Both the position numbers and the translations under genes were made by a program. Shown here one piece after another: positions 9,271 through 18,073 of a DNA stretch of 64,000 bases (its first letter is position 1; every line of letters begins with the position of its first letter). The stretch is taken from positions 526,441-590,440 of the forward strand of contig NC_014387.1 of assembly GCF_000145035.1 (NCBI RefSeq), in the 5' to 3' direction. Origin of the DNA: Butyrivibrio proteoclasticus B316. Its GTDB lineage: Bacteria; Bacillota; Clostridia; Lachnospirales; Lachnospiraceae. The notes under the pieces were generated by a model. It was not told where the DNA came from, did not search any database, and saw only the letters and a list, made by a program, of their open reading frames with translations.

Positions 9271-10104
9271 ATGATAATTATTAAATTTTGTGGAGCTTTG
9301 GGAAATCAACTTTTTCAGTATGCACTTTACGAAAAGATGAGGATACTTGGAAAAGACGTAAAGGCTGATATAAGTGCATTTGGGGATGGGAACGAAAAAA
9401 GGTTTTTTTATTTAGACGAATTGGGCATTGAATTTAATATTGCTAGTGCAGATGAAATAGCTGAATATTTGAATAGAAAAACCATTAGATTTGTGCCGGG
9501 ATTTCTTCAACACAGGCATTATTATTTTGAAAAGAAACCATATGTATATAATAAAAAGATTCTAAGCTATGATGATTGTTATTTAGAAGGCTATTGGCAA
9601 AATTACAGGTATTTTGATGATATAAAAGATGAATTATTAAAACATATGAAGTTTCCATGTTTGCCGCTAGAACAAAAAAAGTTAGCAGAGAAGATGGAAA
9701 ATGAGAATTCAGTAGCCGTGCATGTTCGTATGGGGGATTATTTAAATCTCCAAGATTTGTACGGCGGAATTTGTGATGCCGATTATTATGATAGAGCTTT
9801 TAGTTATATTGAAGGAAATATATCTAATCCTGTATATTACGGCTTTTCAGATGATGTCGATAAAGCTTCAGCATTGTTAGCAAAGCATAAAATAAATTGG
9901 ATTGATTATAATTCTGAAAAAGGTGCTATTTACGATCTGATTCTTATGAGTAAATGTAAAAACAATATAATTGCAAATAGTTCATTTAGTTGGTGGGGGG
10001 CGTATCTTGAATACAACAACGGGAAAGTTGTTGTTTCACCTAATAGGTGGATGAATTGTTTTGAAAATAGCAATATTGCATATTGGGGCTGGATCTCGTT
10101 ATAG
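9271..10104 (+). CDS. Alpha-1,2-fucosyltransferase (GT11)
   Basis: A family 11 glycosyltransferase of about 277 residues that transfers fucose from GDP-fucose to a galactose-like acceptor. Diagnostic features are the N-terminal GALGNQLFQYALYEKM, the donor-binding HVRMGDYL (HxRxGDY, normally HVRRGDY, about residue 150), and the late NSSFSWWGAYL block. I chose ATG 9271 because the conserved beginning IIIKFCGALGNQ follows at once; the frame is open to a TTG at 9259. The length is normal for the family. No GDP-fucose synthesis genes (gmd, fcl) are in this window, so the donor must be made elsewhere. Confidence 0.88.
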   Translation: MIIIKFCGALGNQLFQYALYEKMRILGKDVKADISAFGDGNEKRFFYLDELGIEFNIASADEIAEYLNRKTIRFVPGFLQHRHYYFEKKPYVYNKKILSYDDCYLEGYWQNYRYFDDIKDELLKHMKFPCLPLEQKKLAEKMENENSVAVHVRMGDYLNLQDLYGGICDADYYDRAFSYIEGNISNPVYYGFSDDVDKASALLAKHKINWIDYNSEKGAIYDLILMSKCKNNIIANSSFSWWGAYLEYNNGKVVVSPNRWMNCFENSNIAYWGWISL

Positions 10105-10148
10105 GGGATTTGTTTCTGCATAAATAAATGTTGAAGGACTATTTGTAC

Positions 10149-11258
10149 ATGGAAAAAAAGTTTAAAAAGATTATAATTGTGGATAGCCTTCCAAATTTGA
10201 TGATTGCAATTGCAATAAGAACACAGCATTTTAGGGATTGCGTTTTTGATATTGTACTTAGTAATAGTATTCCAGAAGTTGAAAGAATTATCAGCAGTTG
10301 CACTTTAAAAACTATATTTGACGAGGTTTATTTGGCAAATACAGATGCCCTTAATAGAATGGACAAGAAAATTTGGGGCATTTTGAGTTTAAAATGTGCG
10401 ATTAATAAAATTATTGGTACCGATTTGGTTGGACAATACGATGATTTATTTTTTTGGAATCCGAATACAGCTTTTACATGCATATATTTATACTTGAAAA
10501 ACAATAATAAAGACATGAATGTTCACGTGTATAGTGATTGTTTTGTGGGCTTTTTTCGTGAAGATCCATTTGCTCTTCTTAAATGTGGGTATCCTGTGTA
10601 TTGTGATGGAACATATGACAGATTATTTAGACTTAGAAATGGCGAATTTACGTATAATAAGCTTAGTTTTGATTATTATATGTTCAGAAGTGATATTTCG
10701 CCAATAATTCGTAGGAGACGGACCATCGATGTTTCTACAGATTTATTTAGAAGACCAGAAATGATAAAGATTATCAATAATGTATTTGGTTATGATTCTA
10801 AATATACTATAAATCAGAAGTATATTTTACTATTAGGAGTCCCAGGTGAAACCAAAGCGGAAGAAACATTGATTTCCGAGTTGAACGTGATTTTAAAATG
10901 GATAAAACCTGAAAAGTTGTATATAAAACCCCATCCTAGAACTCCGGTTGGGTATTATGACAAATATAGGGTTAGAGTAGCCGAAAAAGCCTATCCATGG
11001 GAATTGTATTGTATGAATAATGAATTGAGTGATAAGGTTATTATTGCAGATGATACTAGTGCAGTTTTTTTATCAGCGCTATTAATGCACCGTAAAATGA
11101 AAGTTATTTGGTTGCGAGACATACAACCATATAAAGAATGGTTGTTGGACGAGAAGTACTGGAAATGGTCATTGGAAGAAATCGAAAAAGAGGGGTGTAT
11201 CAATTACACACCAACTACCATAAGTGAGTTAGAATGTACGATTAAGGAAGTTATATAG
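10149..11258 (+). CDS. Polysialyltransferase/GT52-like glycosyltransferase
   Basis: A protein of about 369 residues with no membrane segment. It begins KKIIIVDSLPNLMIAIAI. The C-terminal half has the KPHPRTP block (about residue 260) followed by an ADDTSAVFLSALLMHRKMKVIW segment, features shared by bacterial sialyltransferase and polysialyltransferase-like GT-B enzymes (GT52 and relatives). That makes it the best candidate in the locus for the enzyme that adds the CMP-activated nonulosonic acid made by the downstream genes. The start at 10149 is preferred because AAGGA lies 10 bases upstream; an in-frame ATG at 10128 has no evident ribosome binding site. The family assignment rests on a few motifs only. 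Confidence 0.6.
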   Translation: MEKKFKKIIIVDSLPNLMIAIAIRTQHFRDCVFDIVLSNSIPEVERIISSCTLKTIFDEVYLANTDALNRMDKKIWGILSLKCAINKIIGTDLVGQYDDLFFWNPNTAFTCIYLYLKNNNKDMNVHVYSDCFVGFFREDPFALLKCGYPVYCDGTYDRLFRLRNGEFTYNKLSFDYYMFRSDISPIIRRRRTIDVSTDLFRRPEMIKIINNVFGYDSKYTINQKYILLLGVPGETKAEETLISELNVILKWIKPEKLYIKPHPRTPVGYYDKYRVRVAEKAYPWELYCMNNELSDKVIIADDTSAVFLSALLMHRKMKVIWLRDIQPYKEWLLDEKYWKWSLEEIEKEGCINYTPTTISELECTIKEVI

Positions 11259-11302
11259 AATTAAGTACTGTCCGAAAAAAGAATTTGATGAGAAGAATAT
11301 AT

Positions 11303-12364
11303 ATGAAAAAGAATATTGCAAATTGCCTGAGTACAGAAAACATTACTGTTGTGGATGCTATGAAAAAAATACAAGACAATGCTAGAGGAGTCTTGTATAT
11401 TGTTGATGAGAATGGAAAGTTTTTGGGAAGTGTAACCGATGGAGATATTCGTCGCTGGGTTATCCAGACCGGCAATATAACAGGCACCGTTTCCATGTTT
11501 TTGAATAGAAATGCAAAGTGCATAATGGAGAGCCAGAGAGATATAGCAGATAATGTTTTGAATACATTAGGGGTTAGATCTCTCCCTATAATTGATGATA
11601 ATGGTTTTATCAAAGATATAGTATTTGACGAGTTTTATTCTTCTGCAGGATTAAATGATTGCCTTAAAGATGTTCCTATAATAATTATGGCGGGAGGCAA
11701 GGGGACTAGGTTGTACCCATATACAAAGATTCTTCCTAAGCCGCTTATTCCGATAGGTGAAGTACCAATTATAGAGCGTATTATGAATCAGTTCCATAAG
11801 TATGGAGCGTGTGATTTTTATCTAGTATTAAATTACAAAAGAGAGATGATAAAATCCTATTTTATGGATCAGAAGCTTCCTTATCAGGTAGAGTTCGTAA
11901 ATGAAGAAGAACCTTTGGGAACTGCTGGAGGGATAAGATTAATTGATAGAGTGTTTACCTCTCCGGTTATAGTGACTAATTGTGATATTCTTATAGAAGC
12001 TGATTATGAAGATATCATATCATGTCATAAACAACTGAATAATGATATGACAATTGTATCTTCATTGAAGAATATTTCTATTCCATATGGTGTACTGGAG
12101 ACTGGAGAAAATGGAAAAGTGTTATCGATGAGGGAGAAACCGTCTATTCCGACAATGGTGAACACTGGAATGTATATAATCAATCCGAAATTTATCGATT
12201 GGATACCCGAAAAGGAAGTGTTTCATATGACACAGTTAGCGCAGAAATTGATAGATTCACAAAAAAAAGTCGGAATGTATCCTATAGATGATAATTCTTT
12301 TTTGGACATGGGCGAGTTTGAGGAAATGAAACGAATGGAGAAAAGACTTAGTGATTCAAGATGA
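11303..12364 (+). CDS. ptmE: CBS-domain sugar-1-phosphate nucleotidyltransferase, PtmE-like
   Basis: A fusion of two CBS domains (about residues 1-110, with LYIVDENGKFLGSVTDGDIRR) and a nucleotidyltransferase domain. The latter starts with IIMAGGKGTRLYPYTKILPKPLIPIG (from about 125), and has EEPLGTAGGIR and VTNCDIL. This layout matches Campylobacter PtmE, which makes GDP-glucosamine at the start of the GDP-linked legionaminic acid route. The downstream dehydratase, aminotransferase, acetyltransferases, epimerase, synthase and cytidylyltransferase complete that route, so PtmE is favoured over a mannose-1-phosphate guanylyltransferase. ATG 11303 is my choice; ATG 11288 and TTG 11285 are in frame upstream. 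Confidence 0.8.
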   Translation: MKKNIANCLSTENITVVDAMKKIQDNARGVLYIVDENGKFLGSVTDGDIRRWVIQTGNITGTVSMFLNRNAKCIMESQRDIADNVLNTLGVRSLPIIDDNGFIKDIVFDEFYSSAGLNDCLKDVPIIIMAGGKGTRLYPYTKILPKPLIPIGEVPIIERIMNQFHKYGACDFYLVLNYKREMIKSYFMDQKLPYQVEFVNEEEPLGTAGGIRLIDRVFTSPVIVTNCDILIEADYEDIISCHKQLNNDMTIVSSLKNISIPYGVLETGENGKVLSMREKPSIPTMVNTGMYIINPKFIDWIPEKEVFHMTQLAQKLIDSQKKVGMYPIDDNSFLDMGEFEEMKRMEKRLSDSR

Positions 12365-12431
12365 TACTGAATGTGTTTGTCTATAAATACAAAATAACAG
12401 TCTAAATATTTGATTGAACATGTAGAAAGGA

Positions 12432-13193
12432 ATGCATGAAATATATACTGAGTTCATGCTACAGAAAATGAACAATATCAGAATGAACAAATTTCAAGAA
12501 GATGCGAAGCATTTGTCTTCATCTTTAAATGTATCTGGAAGATTTTCGTTTCAGAAAAGCGCTATGAAACATGTTGTGGTTGATATTGCTAATAAGTTGT
12601 CACTTAGAGCGGAAGATTCGCTTCTTGATATAGGGTGCAATTGTGGAGATATTACAATACCATTATCGTTTATGTGCGATTCCTGTACGGGAGTTGATGG
12701 TGAATCTGCAATAGAAAGATTAAAAAAAAGAACGCAAGACTTAGATAATGTAAGCTTTATAGTTGGAGATTTTTCAGAATTAAAAATTGAAGAACAATAT
12801 GATTGTATTTTGATTTATAGTGTTCTTATGTATATAGATGGATATGATAACAAGAGAAACTTTATAAAAAAAGCTTGTGATCTGCTTAAACCAGGTGGGA
12901 GAATGCTTGTTGGGGATGTTGTGAATACTAGTGTTAAGGAACGATATTCCAATAGTGAGGTAGGCAGAAAAATTGATAAAGAGTATAAGCACCAATTAAC
13001 AAATCTTACCCAAGAGGATATAATTAAGTCTGAAAACAACGTAACCGAGCCTTTTGATATTATGGACGATAAAAAAGTCTGTGACTTACTGCTTGAGATT
13101 CGAAATTGGGGTTATGAATCTTTTTTGCTACCACAAAGTGTAGAACTACCATTTGGTTATACGAGGCAAGATATATTGATTAAGCGGTGGTGA
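12432..13193 (+). CDS. Class I SAM-dependent methyltransferase
   Basis: A 253-residue cytosolic methyltransferase. Motif I is LDIGCNCGDIT (about residues 65-75), followed by the acidic end of strand 2 (TGVDGES), DNVSFIVGDFSEL and the motif IV region YDCILIYSVLMYID. The C-terminal part has no recognisable specificity domain. It opens the cassette that also encodes an adenylating enzyme, a carrier protein, an acyltransferase and a deacetylase, so it may methylate the amino-acid substituent or the sugar. A strong AGAAAGGA lies directly against the ATG, which is closer than normal, so the true start may be one of the nearby in-frame ATGs (12456 or 12468). Confidence 0.8.
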   Translation: MHEIYTEFMLQKMNNIRMNKFQEDAKHLSSSLNVSGRFSFQKSAMKHVVVDIANKLSLRAEDSLLDIGCNCGDITIPLSFMCDSCTGVDGESAIERLKKRTQDLDNVSFIVGDFSELKIEEQYDCILIYSVLMYIDGYDNKRNFIKKACDLLKPGGRMLVGDVVNTSVKERYSNSEVGRKIDKEYKHQLTNLTQEDIIKSENNVTEPFDIMDDKKVCDLLLEIRNWGYESFLLPQSVELPFGYTRQDILIKRW

Positions 13194-13226
13194 AATGGGC
13201 TGAGTTTTTTGGCAAAGAAAGGAGTA

Positions 13227-13250
13227 TGCCATATCACGAATGATATGGCA
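13227..13250. repeat. Perfect 10-bp inverted repeat between two genes
   Basis: TGCCATATCA (13227-13236), a CGAA tetraloop (13237-13240), and the exact reverse complement TGATATGGCA (13241-13250). It sits in the 71-base gap between the methyltransferase and the GNAT-like gene, immediately after AAAGGAG (13218-13224). No T-run follows, so it does not look like a Rho-independent terminator. It may be an RNA hairpin that adjusts translation or message stability of the downstream TTG-start gene, or a protein binding site. Confidence 0.6.
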
Positions 13251-13264
13251 GTTAGGTTATTACT

Positions 13265-14278
13265 TTGAACTATGATGATAAGTATATAATACGTCTAGCA
13301 GAGATGGCTGATGTGGACGGGATTATGTGTTTTATAGATGAGTATTGGAAAAAAGGCCATATATTAGGGAATAATAAAGAGTTTTTCTTATATGAACATG
13401 CAGACCAAGATAGAATTAATTTCCTTTTAGCTATAGACAGAAAAAGTAAAGAGATTGAGGGAATATTGGGCTTTTTGCCGGCATCGCACGATGCAAGTAC
13501 TTTTGACATATGGACCGGTATATGGAAGGTAAGAGATGGAGTGCTACCCCTTTTGGGGATGGAGTTGTATAAAAGATTGCCACAGATGGTTGGGGCACGG
13601 ACAATTCTGGGTGTTGGTGACTCTCAGACAACTACAGGACCATTATTACGAAAACTAACTAAAACATTCAATACGTGGAGAATGAGACATTTCTATTATT
13701 TAGCTGATAGAAATGATTTTTTTATTGCTGATGTAAAAGACAAATATATACAAGAGCCAAAATACATAAGCAGAGTAGCTAAAGTAAAAAAAATAGATGA
13801 TATTAGTGAAACCCAAGAGTATGTCAATTTCTATGATCATGGTGTAGTGCCATATAAAGATTTATCATATATAAATCATAGGTATTTTAAGCATCCTATA
13901 TACAATTATGATGTATATGGGATTCAGCTAGATGATTCCAAAGCTCTTATAGTTATAAGAAAACAAGAATATGAGCAACGAAGCGTTGTTAGAATTGTCG
14001 ATTATATTGGGGAGCAGATATGCTTTTCTGGAATTAATTCGTTTATCCGGGAACTTTTGTCTGAGAACGATTGCGAATATGTAGATTTTTACACCTATGG
14101 TTTTCAATATGAGTATATCTTTGAAGCTGGCTTTACAGAACGAATGGAAAACGATAGTATAGTTATTCCAGATTATTTTAATCCGTTTGAACGTAGAAAT
14201 GTAGAAATATGGGTTTCTGGTAATGTTGAAACGGGATTATTTACCAAAGCTGATGGCGATCAGGATAGACCAAATTAG
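13265..14278 (+). CDS. GNAT-like acyltransferase, candidate aminoacyl transferase
   Basis: A 337-residue soluble protein. It begins IIRLAEMADVDGIMCFIDEYWKKGH, an acetyltransferase-type start (GNAT strand 1/helix 1), and continues with GILGFLPA, WTGIWKVRDG and ARTILGVGDSQTT. The C-terminal half has no motif I can name. I infer transfer of an acyl or aminoacyl group because the next two genes encode an adenylating enzyme and its carrier protein. The TTG start at 13265 is supported by the conserved opening (NYDDKYIIRL) and by lack of an in-frame ATG before residue 14; its ribosome binding site is weak and lies just after a perfect hairpin. Confidence 0.65.
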   Translation: MNYDDKYIIRLAEMADVDGIMCFIDEYWKKGHILGNNKEFFLYEHADQDRINFLLAIDRKSKEIEGILGFLPASHDASTFDIWTGIWKVRDGVLPLLGMELYKRLPQMVGARTILGVGDSQTTTGPLLRKLTKTFNTWRMRHFYYLADRNDFFIADVKDKYIQEPKYISRVAKVKKIDDISETQEYVNFYDHGVVPYKDLSYINHRYFKHPIYNYDVYGIQLDDSKALIVIRKQEYEQRSVVRIVDYIGEQICFSGINSFIRELLSENDCEYVDFYTYGFQYEYIFEAGFTERMENDSIVIPDYFNPFERRNVEIWVSGNVETGLFTKADGDQDRPN

Positions 14279-14295
14279 ACATTATTAGAAAGATT

Positions 14296-15819
14296 ATGGG
14301 ATATATGGGCATGTATTACAATATTTTACAATATTTAGAAGAAACTGAAGCAAAATATAGAGATAAGATAGCATATGCAGATGAATCTGAGGAATACTCA
14401 TTTACAAGACTCCTAGATTGTGCAAAACGAATTGGAACTATGGTTGCATTTAAAGTGGGGCAGCATTCCCCAATTGTGATATATACCGAGAAAAAAGCAA
14501 GCTGTGTTGCAGCATTTTTGGGGGCTGTTTATGCAGGTTGCTTTTATGTGCCGATTGATAGTCAAATGCCGTTGGATAGGGTAAAGCTTATTTTTGAGAC
14601 ATTAAAACCGGCACTTATAATTTATGACGATACTACCTCTAAAGAAGTAGATGATATTGATTGTAGTATTGATAGGGTTCACATAAGCGAAGCGGTATTG
14701 ACAAATATTGATCAGAAAAGGCTTGACAGCATTAGATGTGAATCAAAAAGCACTGATTTATTATATGTTTTATTCACAAGCGGCTCTACTGGCGTGCCAA
14801 AGGGGGTTACAATATCTCATTTGGCAGTTATAGATTTTATGGAATGGATTTGTGAAAGGTACAGACTTGATGAGGCTGTAAGGCTATGCAATCAGGCACC
14901 ATTCTATTTTGACGCTTCGGTTCCGGATCTTTTTATCCCGCTGAAAACGGGTGCAACAACATTTATTCCATCAAAAATGAGGTATACTTTTCCTAAAAAG
15001 ATACTTCAATATATAGTCGAAAATGAGATAAATACATTGGTATGGGTGCCTTCAGCGCTGTGTAATGTTGTTAATTGTAAGGCGTTTGAAATTATAAAGC
15101 CATCAACTATAAGGCTTGTTATTTTTTGCGGAGAAGTTATGCCATGTAAACATTTAAATGAATGGATAAAAAATGTTCCTTTGGCAAAGTATGTTAATAT
15201 GTATGGCCCTACAGAAGCAACATATGCATGCATGTATTATGATATTGAAAGAGCATTTAGTGACGAGGAAGTACTCCCATTGGGGAAAGCGTGTGAAAAT
15301 AGTGCTGTACTAGTAATAAATGACGAGGGGAATGTAGCTAAAGAGGGAGAAATAGGAGAACTGTGTATATTGGGACAGTGTCTGTCAAATGGTTATTATG
15401 GTGCGCCAGAAAGGACAAAAGAAGTATTCGTTCAAAATCCTACGAATGATAAATGGATGGAAATAATGTACAAGACAGGGGATTTGGCATACAGAACAGA
15501 GGATGTTTTTTATTTTTCCGGTAGACGAGATTATCAGATTAAGCGTTTAGGACATAGAATCGAATTGGGGGAAATAGAGAATGCAGTTATTTCTATAGAG
15601 GGCGTAGATAGTGCATGCTGTTTATATAATAGGGATACTAGTGAAATAATAGTTGTATACTCCGGTACGAACAAAACTGAAAACATAGCTAGTTATATTA
15701 GCAAAAAGCTGCCTGGGTATATGCATCCAAACAAATATCAGTATTTAGATAAAATGCCAATGAATATAAATGGCAAAATAGACAGGGTTAAACTTAATAA
15801 ATTATATGCGGAGGGATAA
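14296..15819 (+). CDS. AMP-forming adenylation enzyme, amino-acid-type
   Basis: A 507-residue stand-alone adenylation enzyme (NRPS A domain/DltA-like) that would activate a carboxylate with ATP and load it on a phosphopantetheine carrier. Core motifs are complete: LFTSGSTGVPKG (A3, about residues 158-169), FYFDASVPDLF (A4), NMYGPTEAT (A5), YKTGDLAY (A7), GRRDYQIKRLGHRIELGEIE (A8) and the catalytic lysine in NINGKIDR (A10, about 497). The aspartate in A4 (FDAS) is the residue that holds the alpha-amino group in amino-acid-activating enzymes, so an amino acid is the likely substrate. The carrier protein gene starts two bases after its stop codon. No condensation domain is present, in keeping with a separate transferase. 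Confidence 0.85.
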   Translation: MGYMGMYYNILQYLEETEAKYRDKIAYADESEEYSFTRLLDCAKRIGTMVAFKVGQHSPIVIYTEKKASCVAAFLGAVYAGCFYVPIDSQMPLDRVKLIFETLKPALIIYDDTTSKEVDDIDCSIDRVHISEAVLTNIDQKRLDSIRCESKSTDLLYVLFTSGSTGVPKGVTISHLAVIDFMEWICERYRLDEAVRLCNQAPFYFDASVPDLFIPLKTGATTFIPSKMRYTFPKKILQYIVENEINTLVWVPSALCNVVNCKAFEIIKPSTIRLVIFCGEVMPCKHLNEWIKNVPLAKYVNMYGPTEATYACMYYDIERAFSDEEVLPLGKACENSAVLVINDEGNVAKEGEIGELCILGQCLSNGYYGAPERTKEVFVQNPTNDKWMEIMYKTGDLAYRTEDVFYFSGRRDYQIKRLGHRIELGEIENAVISIEGVDSACCLYNRDTSEIIVVYSGTNKTENIASYISKKLPGYMHPNKYQYLDKMPMNINGKIDRVKLNKLYAEG

Positions 15820-15821
15820 CT

Positions 15822-16046
15822 ATGGAGAGATTACTGACTTTATTAAAACAGGTAAATTCAGAAGTGGACTTTGAAAACAACAAGAGTTTAGTTACTGATG
15901 GTGTATTAGATTCAATAGATATTATAAGCATTGTTTCGTCTATAGAAGAAGAGTATTCTATTGAAATTGATCCTACTGAGATAGATCCAGATAATTTTGA
16001 GTCTGCGGAAGCGATTCTTGAAATGATAAAGAGATATATTAATTGA
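15822..16046 (+). CDS. Acyl/peptidyl carrier protein
   Basis: A 74-residue acidic helical protein with the phosphopantetheine attachment site DSID, serine 31 (GVLDSIDIISIV). Length and acidity are typical of ACP and DltC-type carriers. A strong ribosome binding site (GGAGGG, 15810-15815) lies inside the end of the adenylation gene, and only two bases separate the two frames, so the pair is surely coexpressed and cognate. It should hold the activated acyl group as a thioester for the neighbouring acyltransferase. It does not look like the fatty-acid ACP, being embedded in a sugar operon. Confidence 0.88.
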   Translation: MERLLTLLKQVNSEVDFENNKSLVTDGVLDSIDIISIVSSIEEEYSIEIDPTEIDPDNFESAEAILEMIKRYIN

Positions 16047-16074
16047 TATATGTAATGTCATAAGGGAAAAAGAG

Positions 16075-17043
16075 ATGCCAAATCAAAATCAGCAGTTAAC
16101 AGTATCAATGTACCATTATACGAGGGAGTTGCAATATAGTCGTTATCCACAAATTAAGGGGATGGATTTGGCGAGTTTTAGAAAGCAGCTATCCTTCTTT
16201 AAGGAAAACTTTAATGTTGTCAGAATGGAAGAGGTAATAGAGGCGATAAAAGGGAAGTACACTTTGCCAGAAAAGGCGTTACTTCTTACATTTGATGACG
16301 GATATGTAGACAACTATACCTATGCTTTACCATTACTTGAAGAATATGGATTTCAAGGTTCTTTTTTTATTCCTGGTAAGCCGGTGGAAGAGCATTGCTT
16401 GTTAGACGTTAACAAGATTCATTTAATCTTAGCTGTAGCTAATGTAGATTCGCTGTTAAATGATTTGCTAGAAAAACTGGATTATTATAGAGGGACTGAG
16501 TATGACTTTCCTTCAAACGATGAACTCATAAATGAATTTGCACATGCGAACAGTTGGGACACTAAAGAAGTTATTTTTATTAAAAGAGTATTGCAAACAG
16601 CATTACCAGAAAAGCTTAGAGGAATAATATCTTCAGAGCTGTTTGCAAAATATCTAGATGTCTCTGAAGAAATCATGGCTCGAGATTTGTATTTGACAAG
16701 AGACCAGATTCGTACTCTTAAGAGGCATGGTATGCATATCGGAATACATGGTTATAGCCACATGTGGCTTGGAAGAGCGTCAAATGAAATCGCTCAAAAT
16801 GATATAAAAAAAGCACTTGAGGTAATGGATGAATTTACTAATCATGATGAGTGGACTATGAATTATCCATATGGTAGTTACAATGAGAATGTGCTTGAGT
16901 TTGTTAAGAAAAATGGAGCAATTGCTGGTTTTACTACTGAAAGAGGTATTGCTACAATAGGCGGCAAATTGGATTTACAAATAAAAAGATATGATTGTAA
17001 TGATTTTCCGCCTAAATCACAAGCTTTCGAGTTTATGGCTTAA
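16075..17043 (+). CDS. Polysaccharide deacetylase (NodB) family protein
   Basis: A 322-residue protein with a NodB carbohydrate-esterase-4 fold. Motif 1 is LLLTFDDGYVDNY (about residues 70-82, with the base and metal aspartates), motif 2 is HIGIHGYSHMW (HxxxH type metal ligands, about 223-233), and motif 3 is NYPYGSYNENV. No signal peptide or membrane segment is visible, so unlike peptidoglycan deacetylases it should act in the cytosol on a sugar intermediate. Its position after the carrier protein suggests it frees an amino group for the new acyl substituent. The exact substrate is unknown. Confidence 0.8.
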   Translation: MPNQNQQLTVSMYHYTRELQYSRYPQIKGMDLASFRKQLSFFKENFNVVRMEEVIEAIKGKYTLPEKALLLTFDDGYVDNYTYALPLLEEYGFQGSFFIPGKPVEEHCLLDVNKIHLILAVANVDSLLNDLLEKLDYYRGTEYDFPSNDELINEFAHANSWDTKEVIFIKRVLQTALPEKLRGIISSELFAKYLDVSEEIMARDLYLTRDQIRTLKRHGMHIGIHGYSHMWLGRASNEIAQNDIKKALEVMDEFTNHDEWTMNYPYGSYNENVLEFVKKNGAIAGFTTERGIATIGGKLDLQIKRYDCNDFPPKSQAFEFMA

Positions 17044-17086
17044 TTGCTTGGGATGTTAGAGTTTGTATGGGAAGGAAATTAGTAAT

Positions 17087-18073
17087 ATGAGTGAAAGAAA
17101 GGTGATAGCTTTAGTCGGAGCAGGTAATATTGGAAGTAGGCACCTGCAAGCTTTAGCAAACGTAGATACGCCATTACAGATTTATGTAATTGATCCAAAT
17201 AAGGATTCATTATCGTTAGCTGACGAAAGATTTCGCCAAATAGATAATAGTGATGTGCATAATGTTATATTTGGAGAAAATATTGATATAATACCTAAAG
17301 CAGTTGATATGGCTATAATAGCGACGTCATCAGGGCCTAGATTGAATATTATTACAGAATTCTTATCAAAAACAGAATGCAAAAAAATGGTATTAGAAAA
17401 GTTTTTGTTCAATCGAGAGGAAGACTTTTATAGGGCAAGAGAAATTTTTGAAAAATATAATGTTAGTGTGTGGGTAAATACTACGTATAGAGCAATTCCT
17501 TTCTATAAAAAATTGGCAGAACATTTGTCTGATGCTAGGTATTTGAATATGCTAGTAACAGGTGGAAAGTGGGGATTGGCTTGTAATGGTATCCATCATC
17601 TTGATTTGTATAACATGTTATTAGCGGATAGTGAAGAACTAGAAGCAAGAAATAGTGGGCTTGATAATGTAATATATAAGTCAAAAAGAGATGGATACAT
17701 AGAATTCAATGGTACTGTTTCTTTCGTTGGATCAAAAGGAAGTCTAACATTGACTTGTATTCACGATAGTGATTGCCCGATGATTACTAGCATACATTCT
17801 GATAAAGGTTTTTTTGAAATAATTGAAAGTAATGACGAATGTAGATATAGAATTGCTGAGGATGGTTATGAGCTTAAATCATGTGAGGTTGGTAACTTGC
17901 CTACAAGTGTTGCAATGACAGGTATATATTCAGATATCCTTGATTATGGAAAATGTGATTTGCCTGTTTTTGATATTAGCATGAAAGCGCATCTTGTTTT
18001 TTTAAAAACCTTGCTAGAAAAAGAAAATATGATTACAGGTGATTTGGAGAATGATGTATGTCAAATAACGTAA
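17087..18073 (+). CDS. Gfo/Idh/MocA family oxidoreductase
   Basis: About 328 residues with a Rossmann loop VGAGNIGSRHLQAL at the N-terminus and an EKFLF segment where the family has EKP, so the usual proline is missing. The HHLDLYNMLL segment corresponds to the conserved helix with the catalytic histidine. It should oxidise or reduce a sugar with NAD(P). I start at ATG 17087, which has GGAAGGA about ten bases upstream; the frame is open to a TTG at 17063. It overlaps the following gene, a second enzyme of the same superfamily, by 16 bases, which suggests that the two act as a pair or a heteromer. Confidence 0.75.
   Translation: MSERKVIALVGAGNIGSRHLQALANVDTPLQIYVIDPNKDSLSLADERFRQIDNSDVHNVIFGENIDIIPKAVDMAIIATSSGPRLNIITEFLSKTECKKMVLEKFLFNREEDFYRAREIFEKYNVSVWVNTTYRAIPFYKKLAEHLSDARYLNMLVTGGKWGLACNGIHHLDLYNMLLADSEELEARNSGLDNVIYKSKRDGYIEFNGTVSFVGSKGSLTLTCIHDSDCPMITSIHSDKGFFEIIESNDECRYRIAEDGYELKSCEVGNLPTSVAMTGIYSDILDYGKCDLPVFDISMKAHLVFLKTLLEKENMITGDLENDVCQIT

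Noticed and set aside
9994..9999. G6 run in the fucosyltransferase gene
   Set aside because: It encodes the conserved Trp-Trp-Gly of the GT11 family, so it is explained by protein sequence and is short.
11251..11613. A 120-codon minus-strand open frame
   Set aside because: It overlaps the CBS domains of the PtmE-like gene on the opposite strand and resembles no protein.
13226..13243. Mini-ORF (ATG, four codons, TGA) overlapping the hairpin, as a leader peptide
   Set aside because: The AAAGGAG lies only one or two bases from the ATG, too close for normal initiation, and the peptide has no regulatory codon pattern.
13227..13250. Hairpin as a Rho-independent terminator
   Set aside because: No T-run follows the stem, the stem is AT-rich, and the downstream gene belongs to the same functional set.
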